DNA of 64,000 bases, taken from contig NZ_BSVC01000001.1 in the NCBI RefSeq assembly GCF_030269905.1, positions 1 through 64,000 of the forward strand, written 5' to 3'. The position numbers and the translations under genes are program-made. The DNA is from Pelosinus sp. IPA-1. GTDB taxonomy: Bacteria; Bacillota; Negativicutes; DSM-13327. The notes under the pieces were generated by a model. The model did not search any database. It saw only the letters and a list, made by a program, of their open reading frames with translations, and was not told where the DNA came from. Positions 24,484 to 32,361 of the stretch are shown here, piece after piece. Within the stretch, counting starts at the first letter, position 1, and each line of letters begins with the position of its first letter.

Positions 24484-25878
24484 ATGGAGAAGGTTTTTTC
24501 TAATTTGGATGCTAGTAAGGCCGACCTAGTTAAAGCAATTCAGACAGCAATTGGATTTCACAGTGTGAAAGGAGATCCACAGCCAGGTGCGCCATTCGGA
24601 AAAGAGACTAAAGATGCGCTGGACTTTGCATTGGCTGAAGCTAAAAAACTTGGGTTTACTGTAAAGGATCTTGACGGATATTGTGGTTATGCTGAGTATG
24701 GCGTGGGGGAAGAATATGTTGCGGTACTTGGACATTTAGATATTGTACCTCTTGGTAAGGGCTGGACTTCTCCACCTCTTGAGGGGAAAATTGTGAACAA
24801 TTGTATCGTAGGACGTGGGGCGATCGATGATAAAGGACCGATTTTTGCTGCTTTATATGCCTTGGCAGCCATTAAGGATGCGGGTATAACGCTAAAACAT
24901 CGCATTCGAGTAATCTTTGGCTGTGATGAAGAAGTAGGTATGACGGATATGGAGCATTATTTGAAACATGAACCAGCACCATGCTTTGGTTTTACTCCTG
25001 ATTCTACTTTCCCGGTAACCTATGGAGAAAAGGGACATGTCAATATTTTTCTCTCCGCAGTGCTTGGGGAACAACCAGCAACTAATGTGATTGTAAGCAT
25101 CGGCGGTGGCGATACGATGAACGTCGTACCAGATTATGCAGAAGCTACCGTAAGAGTAACCGATCCTAGTGCTTTCATAGCATTAGCCCAGAGATATACT
25201 CAACGGGAAAAATGTCAGCTGACTGCCGAAGGCGGCAATGAAAATGAAGTGGTGATAAAAGTAAAAGGCAGACCTGCTCATGCTATGGAACCAGCAATGG
25301 GTGATAATGCTGTTAGCCGTCTGTGCGCTTTTTTAGTTGAATGTCAATTGTGCGGAACCCTTGCAGAGTTTGTTGGCAAAATCAATACACTCCTAGGGCG
25401 GGAATGTGATGGGCAGTCTTTAGGTATTGCGTGTAGCGATGAAGTATCCGGTGGTCTGACCTTGAATTTTTCACGAATTATATGTAAGAATGGCAATGTG
25501 GAAGTTGGCTGTGATATCCGTGTACCAGTGACTGTCAACCCAGAAACGATAGCGGAAAAAATAAAAGGGGCTACCGCTGCTTTAGGATTAAAACTGGTGA
25601 TACCCGAAATTACCCAGCCTCTATATTATCCAAAAGACAGCTTTTTGGTCACGACATTGACTGAGATTTTTTGTCGGCAGTTTGGCAAAGACGTAGCACC
25701 TATGACTACAGGTGGCGGTACTTATGCAAAAACAATGCCTAATACTGTGGCGTTTGGTATGGCCTTTCCTGGAGGCATTTCAAAAGGGGAACATGAGGCT
25801 GACGAAAAACTTGATTTAGATGAATTGACGCTAGCGACAAAAATACTTGCAGAAGCCATGATAAAACTAGCGCAATAA
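24484..25878 (+). CDS. pepV: M20-family dipeptidase PepV
   Basis: A 464-residue dinuclear zinc peptidase that hydrolyses dipeptides in the cytoplasm. Active-site elements: AVLGHLDIVPLGKGW (His and catalytic Asp), GAIDDKGPIFAALY (bridging Asp), FGCDEEVGMTD (general-base Glu), FTPDSTFPV (Asp) and GGISKGEHEADEK (C-terminal His). The lid/dimer domain occupies roughly 185-385. The ATG at 24484 has AGGAGG just upstream; the open frame from 24439 would put the ribosome site inside the coding region. It could feed amino acids alongside the upstream permease. Confidence 0.9.
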   Translation: MEKVFSNLDASKADLVKAIQTAIGFHSVKGDPQPGAPFGKETKDALDFALAEAKKLGFTVKDLDGYCGYAEYGVGEEYVAVLGHLDIVPLGKGWTSPPLEGKIVNNCIVGRGAIDDKGPIFAALYALAAIKDAGITLKHRIRVIFGCDEEVGMTDMEHYLKHEPAPCFGFTPDSTFPVTYGEKGHVNIFLSAVLGEQPATNVIVSIGGGDTMNVVPDYAEATVRVTDPSAFIALAQRYTQREKCQLTAEGGNENEVVIKVKGRPAHAMEPAMGDNAVSRLCAFLVECQLCGTLAEFVGKINTLLGRECDGQSLGIACSDEVSGGLTLNFSRIICKNGNVEVGCDIRVPVTVNPETIAEKIKGATAALGLKLVIPEITQPLYYPKDSFLVTTLTEIFCRQFGKDVAPMTTGGGTYAKTMPNTVAFGMAFPGGISKGEHEADEKLDLDELTLATKILAEAMIKLAQ

Positions 25879-25886
25879 TAAGTGAA

Positions 25887-25943
25887 AAAACTACCCCCTC
25901 TTGCAGAATTTCAGCTATGAAATGGACAAGAGGGGGTAGTTTT
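25887..25943. repeat. cruciform repeat R5, copy 1 (terminator position)
   Basis: A perfect 17-bp stem, AAAACTACCCCCTCTTG / CAAGAGGGGGTAGTTTT, with an inner hairpin ATTTCA / TGAAAT. It follows the pepV stop by 8 bases. A second copy lies at 37602-37678. The bases after the stem (ATATGAAAATAAA) are also shared, so the repeat unit extends past the hairpin. Confidence 0.85.
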
Positions 25944-25997
25944 ATATGAAAATAAACTTTAGGAGAAACCATAAGAAATCTTCAAGATACTGACTGC

Positions 25998-26130
25998 TAA
26001 AGAAACTAAAACAGGGCAATACTATAACAGGCAGAGCTACTTGTTATCGATTGAACCTACCTCAGTACTGCTACAAGATTGAGGAAGAAATCGTACAAGC
26101 ACTGCAACAGGCAGCTGTAGCAAATGAATA
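25998..26130 (+). pseudogene. C-terminal remnant of an unknown protein
   Basis: An open stretch without a credible start encodes KQGNTITGRATCYRLNLPQY, then CYKIEEEIVQALQQAAVANE and a stop. Codon use and the helix-forming end look protein-like. It is 13 bases upstream of a small gene with a good ribosome site, so the two may once have formed an operon. Family not recognised. Confidence 0.35.
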
Positions 26131-26143
26131 GGAGGCCGTTAGT

Positions 26144-26317
26144 ATGCTTATTGAAGTTGGTTCAAAGGTATCTCTCTATATTAATACCTGTCATAACGGA
26201 ACGATAACTAATATAGATGGGTCTAAGGTTTTTGTAAGGTTCGATGATAAACCAGATCAGGAAGAATCGTATTCTATGAATGAATTTCTGAAGATGTTGA
26301 AGGTAACTGAAGAATAA
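26144..26317 (+). CDS. 57-residue hypothetical protein
   Basis: A small gene with a good AGGAGG site seven bases before its ATG. The protein starts MLIEVGSKVSLYINTC and contains GTITNIDGSKVFVRFDDKPD, alternating strands like a small SH3/Tudor-like beta-barrel, followed by a helix NEFLKMLKV. No family recognised. A short AAGGTACTCTGTAAAAGG-type hairpin follows, as it does after the small gene at 11779, hinting that the two small genes share an origin. Confidence 0.6.
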   Translation: MLIEVGSKVSLYINTCHNGTITNIDGSKVFVRFDDKPDQEESYSMNEFLKMLKVTEE

Positions 26318-26402
26318 AACTAAGGTACTCTGTAAAAGGTGCCTTTATACTTTGATATGTTTTCATTGTCAATTTAGCTTTTTGACCCTTTGAATATTCT
26401 AT

Positions 26403-26438
26403 GGAATCTCCTAAAAAATCTTTGGTGATTTTTAGGAT
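26403..26438 (-). terminator. hairpin terminator of ytaF
   Basis: TCCTAAAAAATC / GATTTTTAGGA stem with loop TTTGGT, 20 bases beyond the 3' end of the leftward ytaF gene. Confidence 0.65.
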
Positions 26439-26456
26439 AAAATATGACCTCCATAG

Positions 26457-27092
26457 TTAGCCTAATAGCTGATGGACCCCTATTACCATCAATAATGTTC
26501 CCGAAATTACAGTAGCGTATTTACCAATTTGTTCTGCAGCATATTTTTTACCAAAGTAATATCCTGTAATAATTGTAATAAAGCTGAATATACCGACTAA
26601 CGTTGCCTCTATTAGAGACGATATATCAACCGTGCCTGCAGCGAAGCCACCTGCTAATGCGTTTATAGAAAGAGCAACACCCAAAATCACTGCTTCCCAA
26701 TATCCAACACTGCGAGAGTTATCAATATCAGCCCGTTCTGGATAACTTAATATTTCGGTGGGACCGATATAAAATCTTTCTCCACATAGTTGTAAATCCA
26801 GTATAGGTTGATTACTTTTTATTGCTGTAAGAATAGGCTGAATAAAAACCCACACTCCTACACTAAAAAGAAGAAGTGCTCCTATAACATTTGCAGTCTG
26901 TGGACTGAGATAGAAACTGATCACCTTTCCTATTTCAGCTGATAGCCATGTAGCGGCAAATGATATGAAAGCAATGATAAGATTAGCCATATGAGAAATC
27001 TTGATTTTTTGAATTCCATAAGCGATGCCGACTCCTAGGTTATCGAGATTTGCTGCTATGGCTATTGCTAGACTTAAAAGAAGACTGTTCAT
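26457..27092 (-). CDS. ytaF: sporulation membrane protein YtaF (MntP/YtaF family)
   Basis: A 211-residue membrane protein with six helices in two inverted halves. The halves carry the acidic/polar motifs AIAANLDNLGVGIAYG and GVALSINALAGGFAAG, as in MntP manganese exporters and the sporulation-associated YtaF. The central loop (ERFYIGPTEILSYPERADID) is typical of YtaF rather than MntP. Its presence supports a spore-forming host. The AAAGGAGGAATG site supports the ATG. Divergent from the LCP gene. Confidence 0.8.
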   Translation of the reverse strand: MNSLLLSLAIAIAANLDNLGVGIAYGIQKIKISHMANLIIAFISFAATWLSAEIGKVISFYLSPQTANVIGALLLFSVGVWVFIQPILTAIKSNQPILDLQLCGERFYIGPTEILSYPERADIDNSRSVGYWEAVILGVALSINALAGGFAAGTVDISSLIEATLVGIFSFITIITGYYFGKKYAAEQIGKYATVISGTLLMVIGVHQLLG

Positions 27093-27159
27093 AGCATTCC
27101 TCCTTTTACTTTATACATATATACTGTATGTTTCGCCTGTCAAATAGGTAACTAATTTG

Positions 27160-27188
27160 TTGATATTTCGTTGATATTCTGTTATTAT
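27160..27188 (+). promoter_or_regulatory. sigma-A promoter of the LCP gene
   Basis: TTGATA (27160-27165), 17 bases, TATTAT (27183-27188). The predicted start near 27195 falls at the first base of a hairpin with a seven-T run. Confidence 0.7.
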
Positions 27189-27193
27189 GTAAT

Positions 27194-27222
27194 GAGGCTT
27201 CCGAAGACGGGAGCCTTTTTTT
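27194..27222 (+). terminator. leader hairpin / attenuator-like terminator
   Basis: AGGCTTCCG / CGGGAGCCT stem (loop AAGA), followed by TTTTTTT. It lies at the very 5' end of the LCP transcript. It could be an attenuator, or a 5' stabilising stem. Confidence 0.65.
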
Positions 27223-27243
27223 ATAGAGAGGATGGTGTACATT

Positions 27244-28287
27244 ATGGCACCAGAATTAGAAAAGCGTGTAGCAAGAAAAAGAGCTTATCGGAAAAGATGG
27301 ATAGTAGCAATTGCAGTTCTTATATTCATGATAATATCGATTGTTGCGGCAGTATCTTTTAAGAATACTAGTTCTTCAACTTCAGCTGACTCTCCAATCG
27401 CTGTTGTTGAAAAAGCAAAGCAAGCCATAGGCTTACCTGCTCATAAGAAAATAAATATCTTGCTTTTAGGAATTGATGAACGTAAAAATGATATTGGACG
27501 TTCCAATGTAACCTGTGTAGTGACGGTAGATACAGATACTAAGAATCTCTCCATGCTTTGGGTACCGAGAGATAGTAGAGTAGCGATTCCGGATCATGGT
27601 TGGAATAAGATTGGTCATGCTTATGCATATGGTGGACCAAAATTATCAGAGCAGACAGTAGCAAATTTGTTGGGTGTACCGATTGATTACTATGTGGCAA
27701 TAAATATGGATGGCTTTAAGAAAGTGATTGATGCCTTAGGTGGAGTTGACATTAATGTGGACAAGCGTATGTATTATTATGACCCTTACGATGAGGGAGA
27801 GGTAGATAACGACGGTCTTATTGACCTTAAACCTGGTATGCAGCATATGGATGGCAATGTTGCACTGCAATATGTACGGTTTCGACATGATGAGATGGGT
27901 GATATCGGAAGAATTGAACGCCAACAAAAATTTGCAAAGGCTTTATTAGCGGATGTGATCACCCCGTCAGTAATTCCTAAGGTACCAAATGTTATTAAGG
28001 AAGCCAATACTGTATTTAAGACAGATATGCCGGTAAGCGAAATGTTGAATTTAGCTACTATCATGAACGATGTTTATAAACAGGGGTTAAAAACAGAAAT
28101 GGCACCTGGTAAACCTGTGTATATCGATGATCTCAGTTACTGGCTGCCTGATATTACGGCGACTCGCAAACAAGTTGCTCAAATTCAAGGACTGGCCGTA
28201 GATGACAAATATTTGGCAAGTGCTCGAAATTTGACTACTGAATATGAAAAATCTCTTTTAAAAAGTAAAGTTATCGATGCGCCTTAA
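27244..28287 (+). CDS. LytR-CpsA-Psr (LCP) family protein
   Basis: A 347-residue type II membrane protein (TM about residues 15-37) with an extracytoplasmic LCP domain. Hallmarks: LLLGIDERKNDIGRSNVTCV, WVPRDSRVAIP, and the phosphate-binding arginines in YVRFRHDEMGDIGRIERQQK. LCP enzymes transfer polyprenyl-linked glycopolymers to the cell wall. The start is uncertain: ATG 27244 gives a usual N-terminus but its GAGAGG is 12 bases away; ATG 27232 and GTG 27235 are closer to it. A terminator follows. Confidence 0.87.
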   Translation: MAPELEKRVARKRAYRKRWIVAIAVLIFMIISIVAAVSFKNTSSSTSADSPIAVVEKAKQAIGLPAHKKINILLLGIDERKNDIGRSNVTCVVTVDTDTKNLSMLWVPRDSRVAIPDHGWNKIGHAYAYGGPKLSEQTVANLLGVPIDYYVAINMDGFKKVIDALGGVDINVDKRMYYYDPYDEGEVDNDGLIDLKPGMQHMDGNVALQYVRFRHDEMGDIGRIERQQKFAKALLADVITPSVIPKVPNVIKEANTVFKTDMPVSEMLNLATIMNDVYKQGLKTEMAPGKPVYIDDLSYWLPDITATRKQVAQIQGLAVDDKYLASARNLTTEYEKSLLKSKVIDAP

Positions 28288-28345
28288 CTAGTAATAACAG
28301 TATTAATTTGTCTTTTAAATTTAAATATCGATAGAAATTATTAAA

Positions 28346-28386
28346 GTGAAAAATGGCCACTCTTGTTGAGTGGCCATTTTGTTATT
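28346..28386 (+). terminator. Rho-independent terminator after the LCP gene
   Basis: AAAATGGCCACTC / GAGTGGCCATTTT with loop TTGTT and a following T-rich stretch. Confidence 0.85.
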
Positions 28387-28421
28387 ATTAGAGGTGAAAA
28401 TAGTAAGTAAGAAGAGGTATA

Positions 28422-28590
28422 TGTGTTAAGTGAATAATTATGATGTATAAAATACATTGTATATTACTGCCCGGAAACGTCGAGAGACGCCAATGGATAT
28501 AACAGGTATTACCGGATTAAGGTTTTACATAATGTGGCTGGGTTTAAAGTATTTCTCTACGTTATGCAGTGCTAAAACTTGAACGGCTAG
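28422..28590 (+). ncRNA. M-box (ykoK) magnesium riboswitch aptamer
   Basis: The stretch matches the M-box consensus as I know it from the Bacillus subtilis mgtE leader: TTAAGTGA near the 5' end, then ACTGCCCGGAAACGTC, AGAGACGCCAATGG, AACAGG, TTAAGG, AATGTGGCTGG and ATGCAGTGCTAAA, in the right order and at about the right spacing. P1 can form from GTTAAG and CTTGAAC. M-boxes sense Mg2+ and usually switch off transporter genes when magnesium is ample. The downstream expression platform (28588-28645) has mutually exclusive antiterminator and terminator stems. Confidence 0.9.
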
Positions 28591-28616
28591 AAGGTTTGAC
28601 TAAGTTCTTTTTGTTT

Positions 28617-28645
28617 AGACCTTCTATGAGGAAGGTCTTTTATTA
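28617..28645 (+). terminator. riboswitch-controlled terminator
   Basis: AGACCTTC / GAAGGTCT with loop TATGAG, followed by TTTTATT. The 5' arm can instead pair, as ACCTTCTA, with TAGAAGGT at 28588-28595, giving an antiterminator next to the M-box P1 stem. Confidence 0.85.
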
Positions 28646-28664
28646 TTGGGAGGGGGTGGTAAAG

Positions 28665-28805
28665 ATGGATTCGGATAGTAGTATACCGCATATAATACTG
28701 AAGATACCGGTACTTGACACGATCTATGATTTAGCGAAGATTTTTACCACAAGGAGGAACTATCTATGGCATTTTTCTCAACCAATATACCAAAACACCG
28801 TTTGA
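28665..28805 (+). CDS. 46-residue leader protein overlapping the ABC permease
   Basis: A short frame with a strong GGGAGGGGGTGG ribosome site. The protein begins MDSDSSIPHIILKIPVLDTI and ends FSQPIYQNTV. Its last 40 bases overlap the start of the fused permease gene in another frame, so its translation could control or couple to the permease. It lies between the M-box terminator and the transporter. No family recognised; it may be a small transporter-associated peptide or simply a leader ORF. Confidence 0.5.
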   Translation: MDSDSSIPHIILKIPVLDTIYDLAKIFTTRRNYLWHFSQPIYQNTV

Positions 28806-30508
28806 AATGGGTTGATGCAGTTGTCCTAATATTTATTTTTGCGATACTCTACTCAGTATTAAATTTAGGTGCCAGCATGAATGCGCCTTTTACGTTAGAA
28901 GACCAGAGTGAAATTGCGCTTGATCCATCCATGCTCCCCTATTACGCAGGACGTTCCTTGTTGCGCATGTTTATCGCGTTTGGAGCATCCTTGCTATTTT
29001 CCCTATTTTATGGCTATATTGCTGCTAAAAGTCGGACTGCAGAGAAAATACTAATTCCATTACTGGATATGTTACAGTCCATTCCTGTATTGGGTTTCTT
29101 ATCAGCAACAATTACTGCTTTTATTGCATTATTTCCAGGAAGTTTATTTGGTGTTGAGTTGGCTTCTATTTTAGCTATTTTTACAGGTCAGGCTTGGAAT
29201 ATGACCTTTAGCTTTTATAACTCACTCAAAACTATTCCTAAAGACTTACAAGAAGCATCTGATGTTCTCCATTTGAACTGGTGGCAGCGTTTCCTAAAAC
29301 TGGAAGTACCTTTCTCCATGATTGGTCTAGTTTGGAATAGCATGATGTCATTTGGGGGTGGATGGTTCTTTCTGGCTGCCAGTGAAGCAATCAGTGTACT
29401 GGGGCAGAATATACGACTACCGGGGGTTGGCTCCTATCTTGCAGCAGCTATAGAAGCCGGTGATATGCAAGCTATCGGATATTCTATCGTAACAATGATT
29501 TCAATGATTATGCTTGTTGATCAAGTATTTTGGAGACCTCTCGTAGTATGGAGCCAAAAATTCAAAATGGAATTAACGGAGTCAGCTGACGCTTCGACTT
29601 CATTCGTCTATGACATACTGTATCGCTCGAGTCTAATTGGTGCGCTGAATCGCGTTTTACTAGCCCCTCTTTGGAGAGTAATAAACTTGCTATTGGATAG
29701 AATTGCATCCTTATCCGAAAATGTCTCACGGGATTTCCAGAGTGTACCTCAATCACTCTATATTAGCAAGTTAATTAAGTTCTTTCTTGTTGTGATCGTT
29801 CTAGGATTTATGCGTGATCCGGTTTCTCAAGCATTTGCACTGGTGTCTTCCATGGATAGCAGTAGCTTATTAGAAATAACGAAACTAGGGTTATATACAC
29901 TTGGTCGTGTTATGATAGCTGTTCTATTAGGTGCAATTTGGACCGTTCCAGTTGGCGTTTGGATTGGCTTGAATCCTCGATTGGCGAAGGTGTTACAACC
30001 TATTATTCAAATTGCGGCTTCATTTCCGGCAAATATGCTGTTCCCGTTCATTACGATTTTGTTCTTGAAGTATCAAGTAAACTTTGAGTGGGGGGCAATT
30101 TCCCTCATGATGCTTGGAACCCAGTGGTATATTCTGTTTAACGTTATTGCAGGTACCATGTCTATTCCGAATGATTTACATGAGGCAGGAGCTGTTTTTA
30201 AACTACAAGGATGGCGGAAATGGAAGTCGCTTATTCTTCCAAGCATCTTCCCATATCTCATAACTGGTATCATTACCGCATCCGGAGGTGCGTGGAACGC
30301 AAGTATTGTTTCAGAGATTGTAAGTTGGCATGATGAGCAATTAATAGCAACAGGTCTCGGTGCGTTTATTAGCAAAGTCACTGAACAGGGTGATTGGGGC
30401 GGGATTATTTGGGGAATCACTGTCATGTGCTTATTCGTAGTTCTAATAAACCGGTTCTTATGGAGACGTTTATATCAGTTAGCTGAAGTGAAATATCATT
30501 TGGATTAG
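28766..30508 (+). CDS. fused ABC transporter permease (two BPD_transp_1 domains)
   Basis: A 580-residue protein in which two NitT/TauT-type permease domains are joined (about residues 65-275 and 370-575). Each has an EAA loop for the ATPase: DLQEASDVLHLNWWQRFLKL and DLHEAGAVFKLQGWRKWKSL. This fusion makes a complete transmembrane channel in one chain. No solute-binding protein is encoded nearby. The operon sits behind an M-box riboswitch, so the cargo is probably Mg2+ or something needed when Mg2+ is low, although the family is annotated as nitrate/sulfonate/bicarbonate. The AGGAGG site lies inside the leader ORF. Confidence 0.88.
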   Translation: MAFFSTNIPKHRLKWVDAVVLIFIFAILYSVLNLGASMNAPFTLEDQSEIALDPSMLPYYAGRSLLRMFIAFGASLLFSLFYGYIAAKSRTAEKILIPLLDMLQSIPVLGFLSATITAFIALFPGSLFGVELASILAIFTGQAWNMTFSFYNSLKTIPKDLQEASDVLHLNWWQRFLKLEVPFSMIGLVWNSMMSFGGGWFFLAASEAISVLGQNIRLPGVGSYLAAAIEAGDMQAIGYSIVTMISMIMLVDQVFWRPLVVWSQKFKMELTESADASTSFVYDILYRSSLIGALNRVLLAPLWRVINLLLDRIASLSENVSRDFQSVPQSLYISKLIKFFLVVIVLGFMRDPVSQAFALVSSMDSSSLLEITKLGLYTLGRVMIAVLLGAIWTVPVGVWIGLNPRLAKVLQPIIQIAASFPANMLFPFITILFLKYQVNFEWGAISLMMLGTQWYILFNVIAGTMSIPNDLHEAGAVFKLQGWRKWKSLILPSIFPYLITGIITASGGAWNASIVSEIVSWHDEQLIATGLGAFISKVTEQGDWGGIIWGITVMCLFVVLINRFLWRRLYQLAEVKYHLD

Positions 30509-30519
30509 GAGGGGTAAAC

Positions 30520-31800
30520 ATGAAGGAATTAATTGAAGTTAATAAAATATATAAGAACTTTGGTATTAAAGGTCATGAAAATGCACCTATACTTGAAGAC
30601 ATCAACCTAGAAGTCAAAGAGGGGGAATTTCTTGCAATTCTTGGACCTTCCGGCTCAGGCAAATCTACCTTGTTGCGTATCATTGCAGGACTTGTTCCTG
30701 CTTCGAAGGGCACAGTCACCTACTTGGGAAACTCTATCCAGGGGGTAAATCCTGGGGTTGCAATGGTGTTCCAGTCTTTTGCTCTATTCCCTTGGCTAAC
30801 CGTCTTGGAAAATGTAATGCTTGGGTTAGAATCCAAGAAACTCTCCGAAATAGAAAAGTATGATAAGGCGTTAAAGGTTATTGATATCGTCGGTCTTGAT
30901 GGTTTCGAAAACGCATACCCAAAAGAACTCTCAGGTGGTATGCGGCAACGTGTAGGTATTGGTCGTGCTCTGGTTAGCGATCCTGACGTGCTTCTAATGG
31001 ATGAACCATTTTCCGCTTTGGATGTTCTTACTGCTGAAAATCTACGCCGCGACTTGCTGGAGTTGTGGCTAGACAAAAAAATTCCAACCAAGTCTATCAT
31101 TTTGGTGACACATGGTATTGAGGAAGCAGTGTATATGGCTGACCGTGCGATAATTCTTTCAACCAGTCCAGCTAGAGTCATAGAAGATATTGCTATCGAT
31201 ATTCCTCGCTGGCGTGATAAAAAAGCTACTAATTTCACTGCCCTCGTAGATAGGATTTATTCTTTGATGACCAAGAAAGAGGTAAAACGCAACGAACCCG
31301 CTATTTATCAGCCGAAGAAGATAACGGTGCTTCCCCATGTCTCGGCTGGGGCACTCACTGGCTTTCTTGAATTATTAGAAGATCTTAATGAAAGAACCGA
31401 TCTCTATAGGCTAGCGGATCGGTTGGTCATGGATATTGAAGACTTTTTCCCCATCGTCGAGTTAGCCTCATTGCTAGGTTTCGCCAAAGTAATAGAGGGG
31501 GATATTGAGCTTACGCCTGAAGGTATTCAGTTTGCGAGAGCGACTGTATTGGAGCGTAAAGAATTATTCAAAGATCAATTATTAAAAACTGTTCCTTTTA
31601 TTACACAAATGATCAATGTTTTGCAATCAAAATCCAATAAAAAGATGAATATAGAATTTTTCGAAGACCTTATCGCCCGTACTTATGGTGATGAAGTAGC
31701 CAAAACTCAGATTCAATTGATAGTCAGCTGGGGACGATATGCAGAACTTTTTGGATATGATAAGGTGACAGAGTTGGTTTATTTAGAAAGCGGAATTTAA
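30520..31800 (+). CDS. ABC transporter ATPase with C-terminal AAA-associated domain
   Basis: A 426-residue protein. Residues 1-250 form an ABC ATPase of the NitT/TauT type: Walker A GPSGSGKS, Q-loop MVFQSFALFPWL, signature LSGGMRQRVGIGRAL, Walker B LLMDEPFSALD and H-loop VTHGIEEA. The C-terminal part (about 285-420) is the PF09821-like AAA-associated domain, seen in a subset of such ATPases and perhaps regulatory. It pairs with the fused permease 11 bases upstream. One permease chain plus two copies of this subunit would complete the transporter. Confidence 0.9.
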   Translation: MKELIEVNKIYKNFGIKGHENAPILEDINLEVKEGEFLAILGPSGSGKSTLLRIIAGLVPASKGTVTYLGNSIQGVNPGVAMVFQSFALFPWLTVLENVMLGLESKKLSEIEKYDKALKVIDIVGLDGFENAYPKELSGGMRQRVGIGRALVSDPDVLLMDEPFSALDVLTAENLRRDLLELWLDKKIPTKSIILVTHGIEEAVYMADRAIILSTSPARVIEDIAIDIPRWRDKKATNFTALVDRIYSLMTKKEVKRNEPAIYQPKKITVLPHVSAGALTGFLELLEDLNERTDLYRLADRLVMDIEDFFPIVELASLLGFAKVIEGDIELTPEGIQFARATVLERKELFKDQLLKTVPFITQMINVLQSKSNKKMNIEFFEDLIARTYGDEVAKTQIQLIVSWGRYAELFGYDKVTELVYLESGI

Positions 31801-31929
31801 GACTACGACCTAGACGAACGGATTCAAATTCGCATAAAACTCACAGTAAAATCGTTAATATCGTTGTGTTATCAAAAGAAAGTTTGAACAGATATTGAGA
31901 ATGAGGGCGTAACTAACTAAATCCTGCAC

Positions 31930-32015
31930 TGTTATACCCCATACGGGGAACCATATCATCTTTAATAGCGAAAAGCTCCTGCAAGAATTCCAGTGAGAAT
32001 TGTTGCGGGAGCTTT
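31930..32015. repeat. dispersed palindromic repeat R1, copy 4 (diverged)
   Basis: GTTATACCCCATACGGGGAA with CCATATCAT, TTTAATAGCG, then AAAGCTCCTGCAAG / TTGCGGGAGCTTT arms. The arms have changed together relative to other copies (AGCTCCTGC / GCGGGAGCT against AACTCCTGCC / GGCAGGAGTT), keeping the hairpin. Confidence 0.65.
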
Positions 32016-32033
32016 GTATATATATTGATTTTT

Positions 32034-32187
32034 TTGATTCTATTCCAAAGGTTTCATTGACGAGAGTTAAAAAGGCGGAGAGGGGTGATGAAAGCCATTT
32101 TTCTTTATGATGACAAATTTGGATAGGCATGGAGAATTCGGGTCCCATCCAGTGTAAAGCGGTTAGTTGATTGTTTTTTAATTTCAT
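32034..32187 (-). pseudogene. LysR-family regulator C-terminal remnant
   Basis: On the minus strand the frame encodes LKNNQLTALHWMGPEFSMPI and QICHHKEKWLSSPLSAFLTL, a pattern typical of the end of LysR substrate-binding domains (basic KWLS followed by the last helix). The rest of the gene is absent, and the frame runs on into an R1 repeat. It is a relic, separate from the intact LysR gene at 33305. Confidence 0.5.
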
Positions 32188-32261
32188 ATCAATTCAGTGG
32201 GCTGGGTACAGGAGTGCTGTCCTGAGTTGAGAGAAAAGGGAGCTGGATTACTATATTATTT

Positions 32262-32294
32262 TAAAAGGAACCTTTATAGAAAAGGTTCCTTTGC
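32262..32294. terminator. hairpin terminator
   Basis: AAAAGGAACCTTT / AAAAGGTTCCTTT arms with loop ATAG. It is positioned downstream of the leftward gene that ends at 32362, and could work in either direction. Confidence 0.65.
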
Positions 32295-32361
32295 CGCATA
32301 AAGATAAAATTATTCACTATAATCAATCCATTGGAAAAGCAACTCACATAGGTGATTGATT

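Noticed and set aside
28569-28805. Longer 78-codon frame starting inside the M-box region
   Set aside because: The first 32 codons would be the riboswitch 3' strand and terminator; only the part from the ATG at 28665 has a ribosome site.
31855-32187. 110-codon minus-strand frame as a real gene
   Set aside because: Only the first 50 codons resemble LysR; the rest is R1 repeat. Listed as a remnant instead.
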